64,000 nt of DNA from contig JAYGXS010000002.1 in assembly GCA_036362985.1 (NCBI GenBank), positions 85,163,206 to 85,227,205 on the forward strand, written 5' to 3'. Made by a program: the position numbers and the translations under genes. Positions 22,630-35,040 of the stretch are shown in pieces (within the stretch, counting starts at the first letter, position 1; each line of letters opens with the position of its first letter). Source of the stretch: Ligula intestinalis. Taxonomy: Eukaryota > Platyhelminthes > Cestoda > Diphyllobothriidea > Diphyllobothriidae. Below the pieces are notes generated by a model, which was not told the origin of the DNA, did not search any database, and worked only from the letters and a program-made list of their open reading frames with translations.

Positions 22630-23530
22630 AGAAGCGAGTAGGCGAGTTCCAGGAAGCGATTTAAAAGGAGAAGACGCAATAAGTGGAACAAGAAGTTTGT
22701 TGGCCTGACTGAGGAGTATTACTAAGTGCGACAATGTCTCCGGCATACTCGGGGTCATGTTCTCTGAATCCAGGGCACATTTCACATCCATTATCAGGCA
22801 GAATTGATTGATACATCACCCAGTCAATCAAGAAGATGAAGAGGACTGGGGAGAGAGGGCAACCTTATCGAAAAACAGAAATCAGTGGAAAAGAATCTGA
22901 CTCTTTACCGATGGCTCTTACTCGGGCCGATATATTGCTATAGTAGGCTGTGGTCATATTGAGCAACTGTATTGGGAGGCCGTCAGCAAGCAAGATTTGT
23001 CACGAGGCTTCTCTGTCGGTGGAATCAAAGGCAGTCTTGAAGTCAATGAAACAGGCTGTGGTGATCTGTTGATTCTGGTTTCGGTGTTTCAGTGTGCAGC
23101 GCAGAATGAAGACCTGGTCAACACATCCTCTACCTGGACTAAACCCTCCCTGGTTAGGACGATTTAGCAAATTGTGCTCAATTGCAAATCTATTGAGGAC
23201 GGCCGCAAACGCTTTGGAGGCTATTTCGATGAGACTGATACGGCAATAATTAGAACATCTAGACATGTTATGGTGCTTCGTTGTCCGCAAGATGATGGAC
23301 AGTGACCAGTCGGTAGGGATGACTTCTGTAGACCATATGGTCAAATACAGTTTATGAAGTAACTCTGTCAAAACGGAGCAGAATTCCGACTTTTAATCAT
23401 CACAATGCCGTTTCCAATTCGAATCTTGTAGGTGGCTCGCAGTCAATATCGTATGGAATTCCAGTTGCTAGCTGTAGGTCCACAGATGGACGTATAGGCG
23501 GATCCAGTAGCTCTCTGAAGTGCTGTCGCT
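22630..23530 (-). mobile_element. RTE-like non-LTR reverse transcriptase fragment
   Basis: The minus frame 23371-23000 carries SNYCRISLIEIASKAFAAVL, then RPNQGGFSPGRGCVDQVF and ACFIDFKTAFDSTDRE, which are RT blocks 1-3 of an RTE-like element. Further on, DPEYAGDIVALSN corresponds to a decayed YADDI box, with the first Asp changed to Gly. The sequence closely parallels the RT at 62.5-64 kb. Stops and frameshifts mark it as defective. The upstream side meets the N gap at 23560. Confidence 0.7.
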
Positions 23531-23559
23531 ATCGATAGACCTTGTCACCCTCATCAGTT

Positions 23560-23659
23560 NNNNNNNNNNNNNNNNNNNNNNNNNNNNNNNNNNNNNNNNN
23601 NNNNNNNNNNNNNNNNNNNNNNNNNNNNNNNNNNNNNNNNNNNNNNNNNNNNNNNNNNN
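23560..23659. other. Assembly gap (100 N)
   Basis: One hundred unknown bases separate the RTE-like fragment from the Gypsy integrase. Both read on the minus strand, but they belong to different element types. Confidence 0.98.
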
Positions 23660-26600
23660 GGTGGTACGGGGTTGTGCGGGTTTTCCGAATTTCGAGTAGG
23701 TCGCACACGTCCTTGAGGAGTTGTGATTCGAAGTTACTTCCGCAGTCGGAATGGAAGCAAATAGGAGTTCCCCAACGACTGATCCATGTGCGACTGATGG
23801 CGTTAGCCACCGTGGCGGCTCTTTGGTCAGGTAACGGGATGGCTTCGACCCATTTGGTGAAATAGTCGGCCATGACTAATATGTATTCTAACCCTCGAGA
23901 GGATATGGAAAGCGGGCCGATGATGTCAAAGCCAACTCGTTCACCGGGGAATCCAGTGGTCATGGGCTGTAGGGGTGCTCGGGGAGCTGTATTGGGTGAT
24001 TTGAACGGGGAACAAATTGCGCACCCTTGGCAAAAATGGATGACTGATGAGCGTAACTGTGGCCACCAGAAACGTGAGCGTAAGGCTAGTTCTGTCCGGT
24101 GTTGGCCACAGTGTCCTAACTCCGAGTGCAGGTCCGTTAGGACACCTTCGATGAGGCAACCTGGGACTATCGGGCGTAAGTGATGGGAATTTCCGTCTTT
24201 ATAAAATAGTACTTCTTGTTCGAGCCAGAGGTTCGGCCACTGGTTCAGCAAAAGGCGGGCGTTCATACTAGACCCGCGCATTTCTTGTTCGTTAGGTTTC
24301 CGCCGTTCTTCAATCAGATGACGGTAGATGATGGCCGTGTCGGGATCACTAGCTTGTGCCGTTGACTATTCGTAGCGGGTGGTTTCTGCTAAGTGTACGG
24401 CGTGGACCGATTCGGGGAGAATGGCTGCGACTGTAGTGTCGGTGTTGGGAAAACGGGAAAGTGCGTCGGCGTTGCCGTGTTTAGTGCCCGGACGGAATTC
24501 GGGTTTGAAATCAAAATCCTGCATGGACTATTGCCACCGGGCGAGCTGATCCATGGGGTCTTTGAAGGTTTGGAGCCATTTCAAAGCGCGGTGATCGGTA
24601 CGCAAAATAAAGCATTTTCCGATAAGGAGGTGTTTAAATTGTTGTAGAAAAACGATAATCACTAGGAGTTCCCTGGGGAACGTGTTGTAATTGCGTTCAA
24701 ACTTCGTTAAGGTTTTGCTGGCGAAACAAATAGGGTGCTCAATGCCGTGGGAGTCGTTCTGTGACAACACGGCGCCTATGGCAAAACCACTGGCATTGGT
24801 GTCCAGTATAAACGCCGGAGCATATTTCTCGATGTTTGGGAGTGCTAACAGGGGCGCAGAGCATAGGGTCGCTCGAAGGTCGGTAAATGCGGTCGCGCAT
24901 TCTCTGGACCATTTGAACACACGATCCTTTTCCGTCAATTTGTGGAGGGGACTGGCGATGATTGCAAAATGTCGAATGAACCGATGGTAATAAGAAGTGA
25001 GACCGATGAAACTCCATACCTCGTTTGGTTGGTTGGCACTGGCCAAGTGGGAATGTGTTTTATGTGGTCGGGCAGGGGTGCGATGTGTCCGGGGGATATC
25101 TGGTGACCGAGAAATTCCACTTCAGAACGAAGAAAAAACACTTTTTCGGATTCAGCGTGAGACCGGCATCGCGGAGTGCCTCCAGTACAAATTTTATATT
25201 CTGATTGTGCTCTTCGATCGTATGGCCAAAAACGATAATGTCATCTAGGTAAACTAGGCATTTATAAGGTATCAGGGGTCGTAGAACCTAGAACATCAGC
25301 CGCTGAAACGTCGCTGCCGCGTTGCAGAGACCGAAGGGAAGTGTATAAAACTAAAATAGTCCTTGTGGGACCGTGAACGCTGTCTTCTGTCGGTCATCCG
25401 GGTTAAGTTCAACTTGCCAGTATCCCGACTTAAGATCTAGGGTCGAGAACCATGAAGCCTTGCCGAGTGAGTCTATAGTGTCGTCCAGCCGGGGTAATGG
25501 GAATGAGTCGCGTACGGTAATTGCGTTAAGGCGACGGTAGTCAATGCACAAGCGTAGACAACCATCTTTTTTTGGGACAAAGGTTATCGGCGAAGCCCAT
25601 GGGGACGAGGAGGGTTTTATAATGCTTTTTGCTAAAAGCTCGTCAAGAGGTTTGTCAACTTCCTCGCGATATTGTACAGGAACGCGACGGGGGGTTGCCA
25701 GACCGGTTTTGCGTCGCCGGTGTCAATCGTGTGTTGCACGAGGCGTGTCCGGCAGAGGTTACTTTTAGACCAGGAAAACAGTTCAGGGAAAGCGTAAAGG
25801 ATATTTCTGAGCTGGACATAAGCGGCCGTACCAACAGTGGACGGCGGGGGAAGTATTTCGTCTAAATATGTAAGGTCTAAAGCTACGGCCGCCACAACCG
25901 TGTTGTAAAGGAGTTCGAAATGCGATTCAGGTGCGGAGGTAGGGGGAAGGTTTATGTTTCCGGCCAGCTCCACGCGTCTATCGCGGGTGTGAATAACACA
26001 ATTATAAACGCTGAGGAAATCTTATACCAGAACTACAGGCCAGGGGCTATCGGGAGTAACCAGAAAATCGTGGATCACATCGGAACCGCTGAAGGAAAAC
26101 GGTAAGGAAATACAGCCGGAGATCGGTATTTGAGTGCCGTTAGCGGCGTGAATAAGACGAGCCGTGATAATGGTCCTATTCGGCTAAAGAGAGATCTCGG
26201 ATGCAGGCCGGGGTAATCAGCGAGACATTGGCCCCTGTGCCTATCAAAGCGTCAAAACAGTGCTTATCTATTAAAATTGTAACCGTAAATGACGATACGG
26301 GTGTAGGTTTAACCAAAGAAATATTGGAAACGAATGACTCGCAGTATGCATTATGGCCGCAGTGACGTGCTTGGTTTCCAAAGGCAGCGCAATACGGACA
26401 TCCGCGGTTGTGGTCAGGAAAACGGACTGGTAAAGCTGTTTTCTGTGCCATCTGTTGTGAGTCATGCGGTTGTGTCGGCTGAACACGAGGTGAATACCCT
26501 CGGTTGAAAGGTGGACGTGGTGTGTTGGCTGGGGGTTGTGGGGCGTCGACATGGAAGTCGTCGAACTGCCGACACGTGGACAAAGCCGCAAGGAGGTCAG

Positions 26601-26985
26601 TCGGCGTCTGCAGCAGGAAATGGTCTGTCACTGTGCGGTTGCGTAGACCCGTGGTAACCGATACAGGATCATTCGGTCTAACGCTGTTTTGGGGACGTCA
26701 GGGAACGCAAGCCGTGCAAAACGCTTCAACTCCAGAGCAAACTCATCCGCCGATTGGCGGGGTTGTTAATTCAGGCGATTAAACCGATCAGCAGCTACAC
26801 CAGCTGACATCTGGTGGTCAAAAAGCGATTTAAGGATGGTTTTGGTCTCGTTCAAAGTGGACGTTAGGGTAATTCCTGATGAGAGGGCAAGTTCGCATGC
26901 ATTAGTGGACAGGAAATTCAATGCATAGCGTGAGTGGTCGGATGGGTCAACGTCTGCGAGAAAAATATCTAAACGAAGGTCTAAC
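23660..26985 (-). mobile_element. Ty3/Gypsy retrotransposon gag-pol, decayed
   Basis: Domains in minus order are as follows. Gag end: RQSADEFALELKRFARLAF, near 26720. Zinc knuckle: CPYCAAFGNQARHCGHN, near 26375. Protease: ALIGTGANVSLI, near 26240, where the catalytic Asp of DTG is Gly. RT: CIDYRRLNAITVRDSFPLP, LDLKSGYW and VYLDDIIVFG, 25551-25230. RNase H: FILDTNASGFAIGAVLSQ, LRTDHRALKWL and GTKHGNADALSRF, 25046-24470. Integrase: HSELGHCGQHR with CQGCAIC, GFDIIGPL and FHSDCGSNFES, 24281-23660. Frameshifts and stops occur around 25600, 25340, 24528 and 24370. The integrase end lies in the gap and no LTR was found. Confidence 0.88.
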
Positions 26986-28132
26986 TTACACAAATAAGCT
27001 TGCATTATCGCCTCATGCAGATCGAATTTCTGCCAAGGCCACACAGATATGTGGGTTTATAGCGCATAATTTTTTCGTTCCAGAAATGAAGATAAAACTA
27101 TTCCGCATGTTTTTTCTCCCTATCCTAGAATACTGCTGTCGGCTTTTTGGTCTCATGACCCAACATGACCATAGTAAATTGAAAATGTTCAACGAGTTTT
27201 CACTCGCAAAATATTTTCTAATTCTGGGTCTGGTATGTGTTATACAATAGATGTCAATTTACAAACATTAAATTTCTTTGGGTAAGAAGACTCGAAGCTG
27301 GTATATGCTTTCTGTTTCGCGATAACAATATTCCTTATCTCCCACAAATTACCCTCTCCTTCCGGTAGACCGACCTTTCGCCACTCGTAACTCTTTCATG
27401 ATAATTTTAACACCCCGTAGCTCCACATCCAACCTTTCTCGCTTTTTTACCTCCAAATATGCTTTTATTTGGAACAACCTTCCTCTCTATATCAGACTGT
27501 CTTCTACACTGCCGATTTTTAAAGGCAAATTACATAAGCATTTAAATTTAGAGCAAATAAAATCGTTACTGTCTGTTTCCATTCCAAACACGCAAGTTGT
27601 AGATTTTGAAAAGGGTCCTCCTGGCATTTCCCAGGATACTGAAATGGTTTCTTAATATGTTAGCATCTTCCTCTGCAAAGTCAAGCATCACTTGCAACGG
27701 CTGCGAACTCTCCTCCATTTTTGTAACCTTCGCTGTGGTCTTCGAGATTGGCTCTGGAATCTGGTTGGTTGCAACTCGATGATGTTGCCTTGACTTCTAC
27801 TGCCTTCTCCTGCCATCCGCATGACCCCTTCCTAACTCAACGATATATTATTTTTTCCCGTGACCATAAACGTCCCGAACCCTCAACATCAGGTCCCAAT
27901 CTAACCACATCAAACCCTGTTACCTATTAAGGCAGTTTTTTCTCCTATATTTTTTGGAACTCGGTGGCCCGCTGAACTCATCCACCGATTAAGGAGTTTT
28001 TTACTGCCGATGACAATTATTTTATAAGAGTTCACTGTTTATCATCTTTATTTTTAGTTTCACGATAGCACTAAGTTTGTAACGACAGGGACCCTTGGGC
28101 CTTAAATATACAAATTATTTATTTATTTAACC
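26985..28132 (+). mobile_element. CR1-like non-LTR element, 3' end (5'-truncated)
   Basis: The plus strand starts abruptly within RT C-terminal sequence: NKLALSPHADRISAKATQIC, NFFVPEMKIKLFRMFF, LEYCCRLFGLMTQHDHSK. It ends the ORF with FAFIWNNLPLYIRL-like sequence near 27650. The 3' UTR runs to a TTATTTATTTATTTAA tail at about 28115-28132. This is the same family as the inverted copy at 28921-32900. The 5' truncation abuts the truncated Gypsy gag at about 26985, which is typical of target-primed insertion. Confidence 0.75.
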
Positions 28133-28639
28133 ATTCAAGCAGTGGTAGTTTACATGATTGCGCGCAAGAAGTGAGCGGGAAATAGTAAACATACATGACT
28201 ACACACCTATGGCGAGTAGTATAAATGGATATTTATAGTACCACGGCTTATTGGCGGTGCCATATGACACGAGCCAGTAAGTTGAACATAAGAAAAAGAG
28301 CAGATAGTGAAAAAAACTTCCTGTGCATTTCTCGGATACAGTAGAAAGAAAAATGGTATTTAAGGAGAAAAACTGTCACTCAATGGGGAAAATGTACACG
28401 AACTAGAAGCATCCGGCTGATGAGAACGTGTGAGGCAAGACAGGGGGCCCACCGCGGACACAATCAGAATACTTGTGGTAGAAATGAGGAGGTCACGAGG
28501 TCATCCGGAAGTGCCAGATATGCTACCATGATACGCTCTTCTCTAGTCTGCCGAAAACGTGATGAAAACAGAAGAACCCGCCACGGTCACCAACAGTCTG
28601 TGACGTGAAATGTTTGTATCAGGCCCCCTGATTATGCCT

Positions 28640-28885
28640 GTAACTCAAAGGAGATAGAATGAGATTAGACGAGCATCTTTCATGGTGGAATAATTCCTGT
28701 CCGTTCACAAGTTTGATGAAATTTTTCGATGATATCGGGGTCTTTCGTTGTCCAAGATCTCCAGGCTTGGATAGCGCACTTCAATTTTGGCCGTACAAAT
28801 GTTCCAATGAACTTAGCAAAGCAATCTTTATCAAAGGTAGAGAAAGCCCGGCTGACGATATACAGGAACTTCACCACAGACTTTG
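28640..28885 (-). mobile_element. Non-LTR RT C-terminal fragment
   Basis: The minus frame reads IVSRAFSTFDKDCFAKFIGT, then FVRPKLKCAIQAWRSWTTKD, the conserved RP.LEYA.Q.W.P block after the RT of CR1/jockey-type elements. Only about 65 codons survive. It sits between the two inverted CR1-like copies and is not obviously the same family. Confidence 0.6.
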
Positions 28886-28920
28886 CTTAGTTCGCTTGAG
28901 CAACGTCGTGATCCGCATCA

Positions 28921-31900
28921 ATAATAAATAATAATAATAAATTGTATACATAAGGTCTGAGGGGCACTTTCATTGCAAACTTGGTGATGTGGTAGAAATA
29001 AAAGTAGATAAAAGTTTGGAAATCACAGCTACTTTCGGCAGCTAGTCGATAGCACTAAGTGCTACCGTGAAAAAGGAAAACAATATTTCAGATTAACAAC
29101 GAACTCTTATAGAATAATTAGCTGGGCAGTAAAAAATTCCTACATAGGTGGATGAGTTCAGCGAGCCACCGATTTCCAAAAAAACGTAGGCGAAAAACTG
29201 CCTTAAGAGGTGTGGGCTCTTGGCTCAACTTGTGCGTTTTTTAAACTTATCAATAACCAATTTTGTTTAAGCTAAAATACAACACACAAGCACATTTTCG
29301 GTTTTGACGCGTGCCACCAACTGTCTTGCTAAACACTCTCCACAGCTCAATTCTCTCCTCACCTGCCGCTGTTTATTTTGCCCTTCAACGACACCTCTTT
29401 GGTGATCATTTTCGGGCTCACGAGAATTCAGAAACAATTTGCAAACGAGATTTTCCTCAATATTCACAAGTGCGGCCCAACGAACTTGGATCCCTATCTT
29501 CACAGAGTCATCCTTTGCCAAGTTGACTGCTTGACTACGGCCGGCTAGGACCATGAAGGATCTAAGTGAGTTGTATCATTTCAAATCTCCATCGTCATCC
29601 TCATATACCGGTTTTGAACATTTTTTCTATTAGAATAGCCTAGTAACTCACATACTAGCAGTTGGCTTACCTTAGAAAGTTTTCTATTGTTTATTTGCCA
29701 AGACGTTTTGTATATTCGTAGTGATATAGCCTCTACAGAGGTAGCATGGTACAGTTAGATGTGATCCTACTGTTGAGGGTTCGGGACGCTTATTGTCATG
29801 AGAAAAATAATAGAGTGGTGAGTTACGAATGGGTCATCCGGAACAACAGGAGAAGGCAGTGGAATTCAAGGCAACATCACCCATATAAGACCCACCAGAC
29901 TCCAGAGTCCACCGAAAATTTGGCGGCCAAGCAATAACCTGGAAGGTCACCGTATTCTGGGAACAGCTTCAAATGCCACGAGGACCCTTTTCAAAATCTA
30001 CAACTTGCGTGTTTGGAAAGGAAACCTACGGTAACTACTTTATTGCCTCTAAATTTAAATGCTTATATAATTTGCCTTAAAAAATCGATAATGTAGAAGA
30101 CAACCTAATTTCGAGTAGAAGATTGTTCCAAATAAAAGAATATTTGGAGGTAAAAAGCTGTGGAGCTAAGGGTCGGTAAAATTAACATGGAAGAGTTACG
30201 AGTGGCGTAAGGTCGGTCTACCGGAAGGAGAGGGTTAATTTGTGGGAGATAGGGAATATTGTTAACGCGAAACAGAAAGCATATACCAGATTCCAGTCTT
30301 CTTACCCAAAGAAATTTAATGTCTGCTAATTGACATTTATCTGTATAAGAAATACTAGACCCAGTAATAGAGAAAATATTTTGCGAGTGAAAACTCGCTG
30401 AAACTTTTCAATCTTACTGTGGTCATGTTGGGTCATGAGACCAAAAAGCAGACAACAGTATTCTAGGATAGAGAGAAAAAACATGCGGTATAGTTTTAAC
30501 TTCATTTCTGGAACGAAAAAATTATGCGATATAAACCCACATATCTTTGTGGCCTTGGCAGAAATTCGATCTGCATGAGGCGATAATGCAAGCTTATTTG
30601 TGTAAAATACACCTAAATCCTTCATCTTAGATCATTCTAAAAGTGGACGTTTTTGGAAGATAATGGGTCGAAGAAGCCTTGCGGGACCAAAACTCATGAA
30701 ACTACATTTTGATGGAGAAAACTTCATCTGCCATGTAGCGCTCCAACTTGAGAGAGTACGCAAGTCTGTGTTAACTTTATCAACACAAATACTGGCCGTG
30801 TCCTTAGAAAATGAGTAAATACACTTAAGGTCATCAGCATAAATGAAATTTTCCGAATTATTTAGCACTGTTGAAATTTCATTAATGTAAAGAATGAAAA
30901 GAAGGGGACCTGAAACCGTGCCTTGTAAAACGCCACTCGTGGTCGGCTGATGCATCGAGTAGCTATTGCCTACTAAGTCTTTCTGGCTGCAGGTAGACAG
31001 GTAGGAGGCAATGAAATCGAGGAGGGGAGGCCTAATGCCTAGGGCTTTCAGTTTTACTAGAAGGCGCCTATGCGGCACCTTGTCAAAAGCTTAACTAAGG
31101 TCAAAGTAAATCACGATGACTGATTGCTGTTCATTACGAAGTTTGGCTAGGGCTGGGGTTTTATGAACACCTCGGTAGTTATTAACGTCCGAACAAGATC
31201 CTGACTTGAAGACTGGAATAATAAAAGATGTCTTCCATGAGTCAGGAAATTAACTGTTAAGAAAGTAAGCTGAGACTAGATGACTTAGAAATCGTGAAAA
31301 GCTGAATACTCTCTTGATCAGTGAATTTGGAAGGCCGTCAGTTCCCGAGGAGTGCGAGTTTTTTAGACGGATAATGTGCTTACGAATTTCTTCTATGGAG
31401 AAATCTATGGTACTGATAGTATTGACTGAGGATGGCTGAAACGACGGGGCCGTTTCAGATTCCGTCGTAAGGTGCTTTGCAAAGAATGCATTAAACAGTG
31501 CAGCCTTGTCAGACACATCTAGCACAAATGCTTTACCTTCATTCAGTAAAGGCAGGATTTCGTGACCTCGTTTAGCGGAGGACCAACGATGGAACAGTTG
31601 GGCAATAGATTTTGGAGAGTTTAACTCGCTGAATGCGCAAGATTCCCTCTGTTTGTCACGTGCAAGACAAATCTTAAACACTTATTCGAAAATGTCTGCG
31701 ATTCTAAGGTGCACAGATAATGAACTTGTAGACTGTTCTTCCAACTGTCGTTGCAATTTGTTTAGTCTTAACAAAAGAAGTATAAGCCTTAACTTTTTTT
31801 ATCGGCACAAATTCCAAAATTCTATTTGAAATTGCCGTCATTTAGTCACCGAAAATTGTTACACTGTTCGCGGAGGAAAGCTCCTGTCATGCTAGTGAGT

Positions 31901-32900
31901 CCATGGTCACTTTTGAAGAGGTTCTGATCGTAGTCAACGAAAAAGAGTGAAAGATCGTTCGTGAAAATTGAATCTAAAATATGCTGATCCCTCGTCGGGG
32001 AACAGACCAACTGAGACCAGTTTGAAAAATTGATGGTACCTAGGATGGGCTGAAATCTGGATGGACAACTGTTCAATGACCAATCAATTTCGGGAAAGTT
32101 GAAATCCCCAGCGATAACTTTAGCGTCAAAGGCGGACTCCGAAATCAGCCTAAATATTTTGCAAAGCTTTTCCTCATCTTCGGATGAATCGTAAAGGGGA
32201 TTATAAATACATCCGATAATCGCCTTTTGACGGGGAGACAGGATAATGGATGCAAAGCAGTAAATACACGAGAATGACTCAGCATCTAGGTCGAACGGGA
32301 AATGCTTAAAAATAGCTTTAGTATGGAGAAGACAACCACCACCACGCTTACTAGTGCGGTCTCAACGGTAGAAATCATACTCGTCTATTATGAGTAAAGC
32401 ATCAGAAATTAGCGCATGGGTCCACGTCTCTGTAATGCATATAAAATCTGGCTTCAGCTCGAATGCAATGGATCTAAGTTGAGCCATCTTATTTATTACA
32501 GATCTTGCATTAAGCAAGATGATATCTAATGTAGATCGAGTAATCGAACTAGGGTTATCTTTATTTAGTAATAAAAATTTGAAGGTGGGTAATTGAATTG
32601 GAATTTTTGAGAATAGCAACCAACTGAATCAGGATGATTGGCATTCGAAGGTTGAGGGGGATAGCTAAAATTTGCAGGTAGATAGCTCTGTGACATCGAC
32701 AGGCCATAAAGATTAGTGCCATGATGAGCTTGCTGACAGTTACCAGGAAATCGGGAAAACCAAGGCGGAAAATAGAGGCTGGTGGGCGAGGTAAGGTAAA
32801 TATGAGTATTAGGTGGTGGAAATCATGCCTAGTATGATAGTTGTGATCAGAAGGGTCAACTATATGTTTGTTAGCTCTCTGTTGTATGGATTGCAAGACT
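28921..32900 (-). mobile_element. CR1-like non-LTR element, near full length, defective
   Basis: Minus order is as follows. The endonuclease carries IILLNARSVINKMAQLR and DFICITETW (32560-32430), GDFNFPEIDWSLN (near 32100) and FKSDHGLTS (near 31900). RT carries SSGTDGLPNSLIKR (near 31340), GVLQGTVSGPLLFILYIN (near 30920) and ENFIYADDLK (near 30850). The C-terminal part is 30625-30326. The 3' UTR resumes at 29215-29020 and ends in an ATT-rich tail at 28921-28945. It is interrupted between about 29216 and 29738 by unrelated sequence. Stops near 31080, 31245 and 32360 and frameshifts show it is dead, although the YADD box is intact. Confidence 0.82.
29216..29738. mobile_element. Insertion inside the 3' UTR of the CR1-like element
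   Basis: Alignment of the minus copy with the inverted copy at 27660-28130 shows continuous homology on both sides of this block and none within it. A 95-codon minus frame (29554-29267) has no recognisable domain. No clear terminal repeats or target duplication were seen, so its nature is unknown. Confidence 0.45.
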
Positions 32901-33503
32901 CTACTTCACCCTTTTTTCTTCTTTCGCAGTACATCAAAACCCAGTATTCCACGTATTAACACCTTTATTTCAGTCGAAACGGACACGTCAATCTGTATAC
33001 TTGATAAAAGAGATCTTGTAGCTTTGTGTTGTTCCTATTCCGTTTTTGATTGGCTGGCGTCACAGACTCGCAGGTTTGTTCACCGATTGCATATTTCGCA
33101 AAAGTACGCGCCTGTCCGCCGCTGACGCTAATCCTTTTTGCTTACTTCCACGCTGACCCCCACGCGGCCGCAGCCACGTGAACCTCTATACCTCTCCCCC
33201 CGCTGCCAACGCAGCCATTGAACACTTAAGTGTCCACGACTTGAATTAACAGTGACCTTTTGTTTTGCAGCTTGCGTCAATAGATGTGACACCAAATAAC
33301 TAATACAAGAGTCAAACAAAAAAATTCTACCTTTTATGAGAATATTCCTATGTAGTTTGCTGAACTTACTTTGAGCATTTTGTTATCTTTGACCGTTTAC
33401 TCTTGAGCTTTTTGGACCCCATAATTGATCTTATTTTTACTCTCCGTGAATGGAGCCACTTTTTTGCTGAAAATTTTGATATTATCATCAAAATATAGTT
33501 CTC

Positions 33504-33530
33504 GATCTATCTATCTATCTATCTATCTAA
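33504..33530. repeat. (ATCT)n microsatellite
   Basis: About six ATCT units lie in AT-rich sequence. Confidence 0.85.
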
Positions 33531-33689
33531 CTCAAAAATACTTAGCAAATCTGTTTTTGTTTTGGCTAAATTAACGCTAAAAATCGAAAGAAAACGTTCT
33601 AAGGAAGAGCTTTGTGTGGATAAATAGGTTTACCTAAGCGACAGTGTCCGTAATGACGGGGGTAATATAGGTCGCGTTCAACTTTCATC

Positions 33690-35040
33690 TTACCTTCAAG
33701 CCACCCTGGGTCACCTCGCTATATGCATGAGAAGACTCAAGATGCTTTGGTTTACGTAAGATGTTTTAGACGCCCAGACCTACTTATTACATTTACCCCA
33801 TGCAACCCATCGTGACCTAAAATTGCTGCTGAACTGTTCCTCGGGCAAATGGCCAAGGATCGCCATGATTTGTCAGCGCGGATATTTCAGCCGAAGTTGA
33901 AAAGCCTGATGAAACTCCTCACCGAATCTAAAATTTCCGGTGCATTTCGAGACCACAGGTACACTGTCGAGTGGTAAAAGAGAGAATTGCCTAACGCACA
34001 CATTTTGGTCTGGCTGTATGAAAAATTGCATTCTGCTGATGTTGACCAATTGGTAGTGCAGAGTTGGCCGACCCGGCGGCTGACCCTGCTCTGTTTGAAA
34101 CAGTCAGAAGGCAGATGATGCATGGTCCATGTGGTGAGCTGAACTCCAGCAGCCCTTGCATGAAGGATAGGAGATGCACCAAAAAGTATCCCTGAGACAC
34201 GACTTCTACTGCTTTCTTAAAATAGTGCCAGCAGGATATCTTTGACCGGACGCTTTTTTATTTTGATGTCCCCTCCCACTACACTTGAAAACAACACACG
34301 TGGGCCCGGCGAAAGAAGGGAATGGCGATTGAAGGACATTCAGGAATCCTTTGTGTTCAACTTACAGAGAAGCCTGTAGGATGCGTAGTTTGCTTGAAAA
34401 TGACAACCACTGGGAGAACACCATTGCTGAGGCTGTTATTACTAAGAAGCCAAACAATCTACGGCACCTCCTTGCTTTGTTGGTTGGGAGTTGTGAGCTG
34501 GTCTGCCCTTGTGGACTTAAAGTTCAGAAACGATGTGTCTGAAGACTACCAGTTTCAGCTGCAGTTGCAAAATGGCGATGCTGACAACGAATTTACTTCC
34601 GCCATCTTCAACATGGCCCTTTTTTCCATTGAGGACATCTTGGTTGGCATGGGTGATGAGCAACTTCATACATACGGATTTCCTCTGCTTGACAGGAGTG
34701 TTGGAAGTCAGCTCTCCTCTGAAATACAGTGTGAGCTTTGCTACAATCTTACCGAGCTGGCAGCATGTGCTTCACTGAAAAAACCAAGGCTACTGGTCGA
34801 CCAACTGCACGCATTCAACACTATTCTTGACAGTGTCCATGGTCGCAATAATGGTGATCACTTTTCTTTTTGGATGCTCCTGTGGGAACTGGCAAAACTT
34901 TCGTCCTCGAGTTGCTCCTTGCCGAACTGTGCTAAGATGGCACAATTGTTTTAGCTGTTGCATCGGCTGATATTGCAGAGAAGTTGCTTTCTGGCGTCAG
35001 AACTGCTCACCGTACCTTCAAGCTTCCCCTTAGATAAGCC
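33690..35040 (+). mobile_element. Helitron relic, Rep and helicase joined by an internal deletion
   Basis: Plus-strand Rep (Helitron_like_N) remains read DALVYVRCFRRPDLLITFT, MAKDRHDLSARIFQPKLK, PNAHILVWLYEKLHSADVDQ and CGELNSSSPCMKDRRCTKKY to about 34190. The first His of the HxH nuclease motif is Asn (PNAH). From about 34345 Pif1-type helicase N-terminal sequence follows: TYREACRMRSLLENDNHW and NMALFSIEDILVGMG. A variant Walker A, FLDAPVGTGKTFVLELLLA, lies near 34870-34920, then VRTAHRTFKLPL. Hundreds of residues normally between Rep and helicase are missing. Multiple stops and frameshifts make it inactive. Confidence 0.8.
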
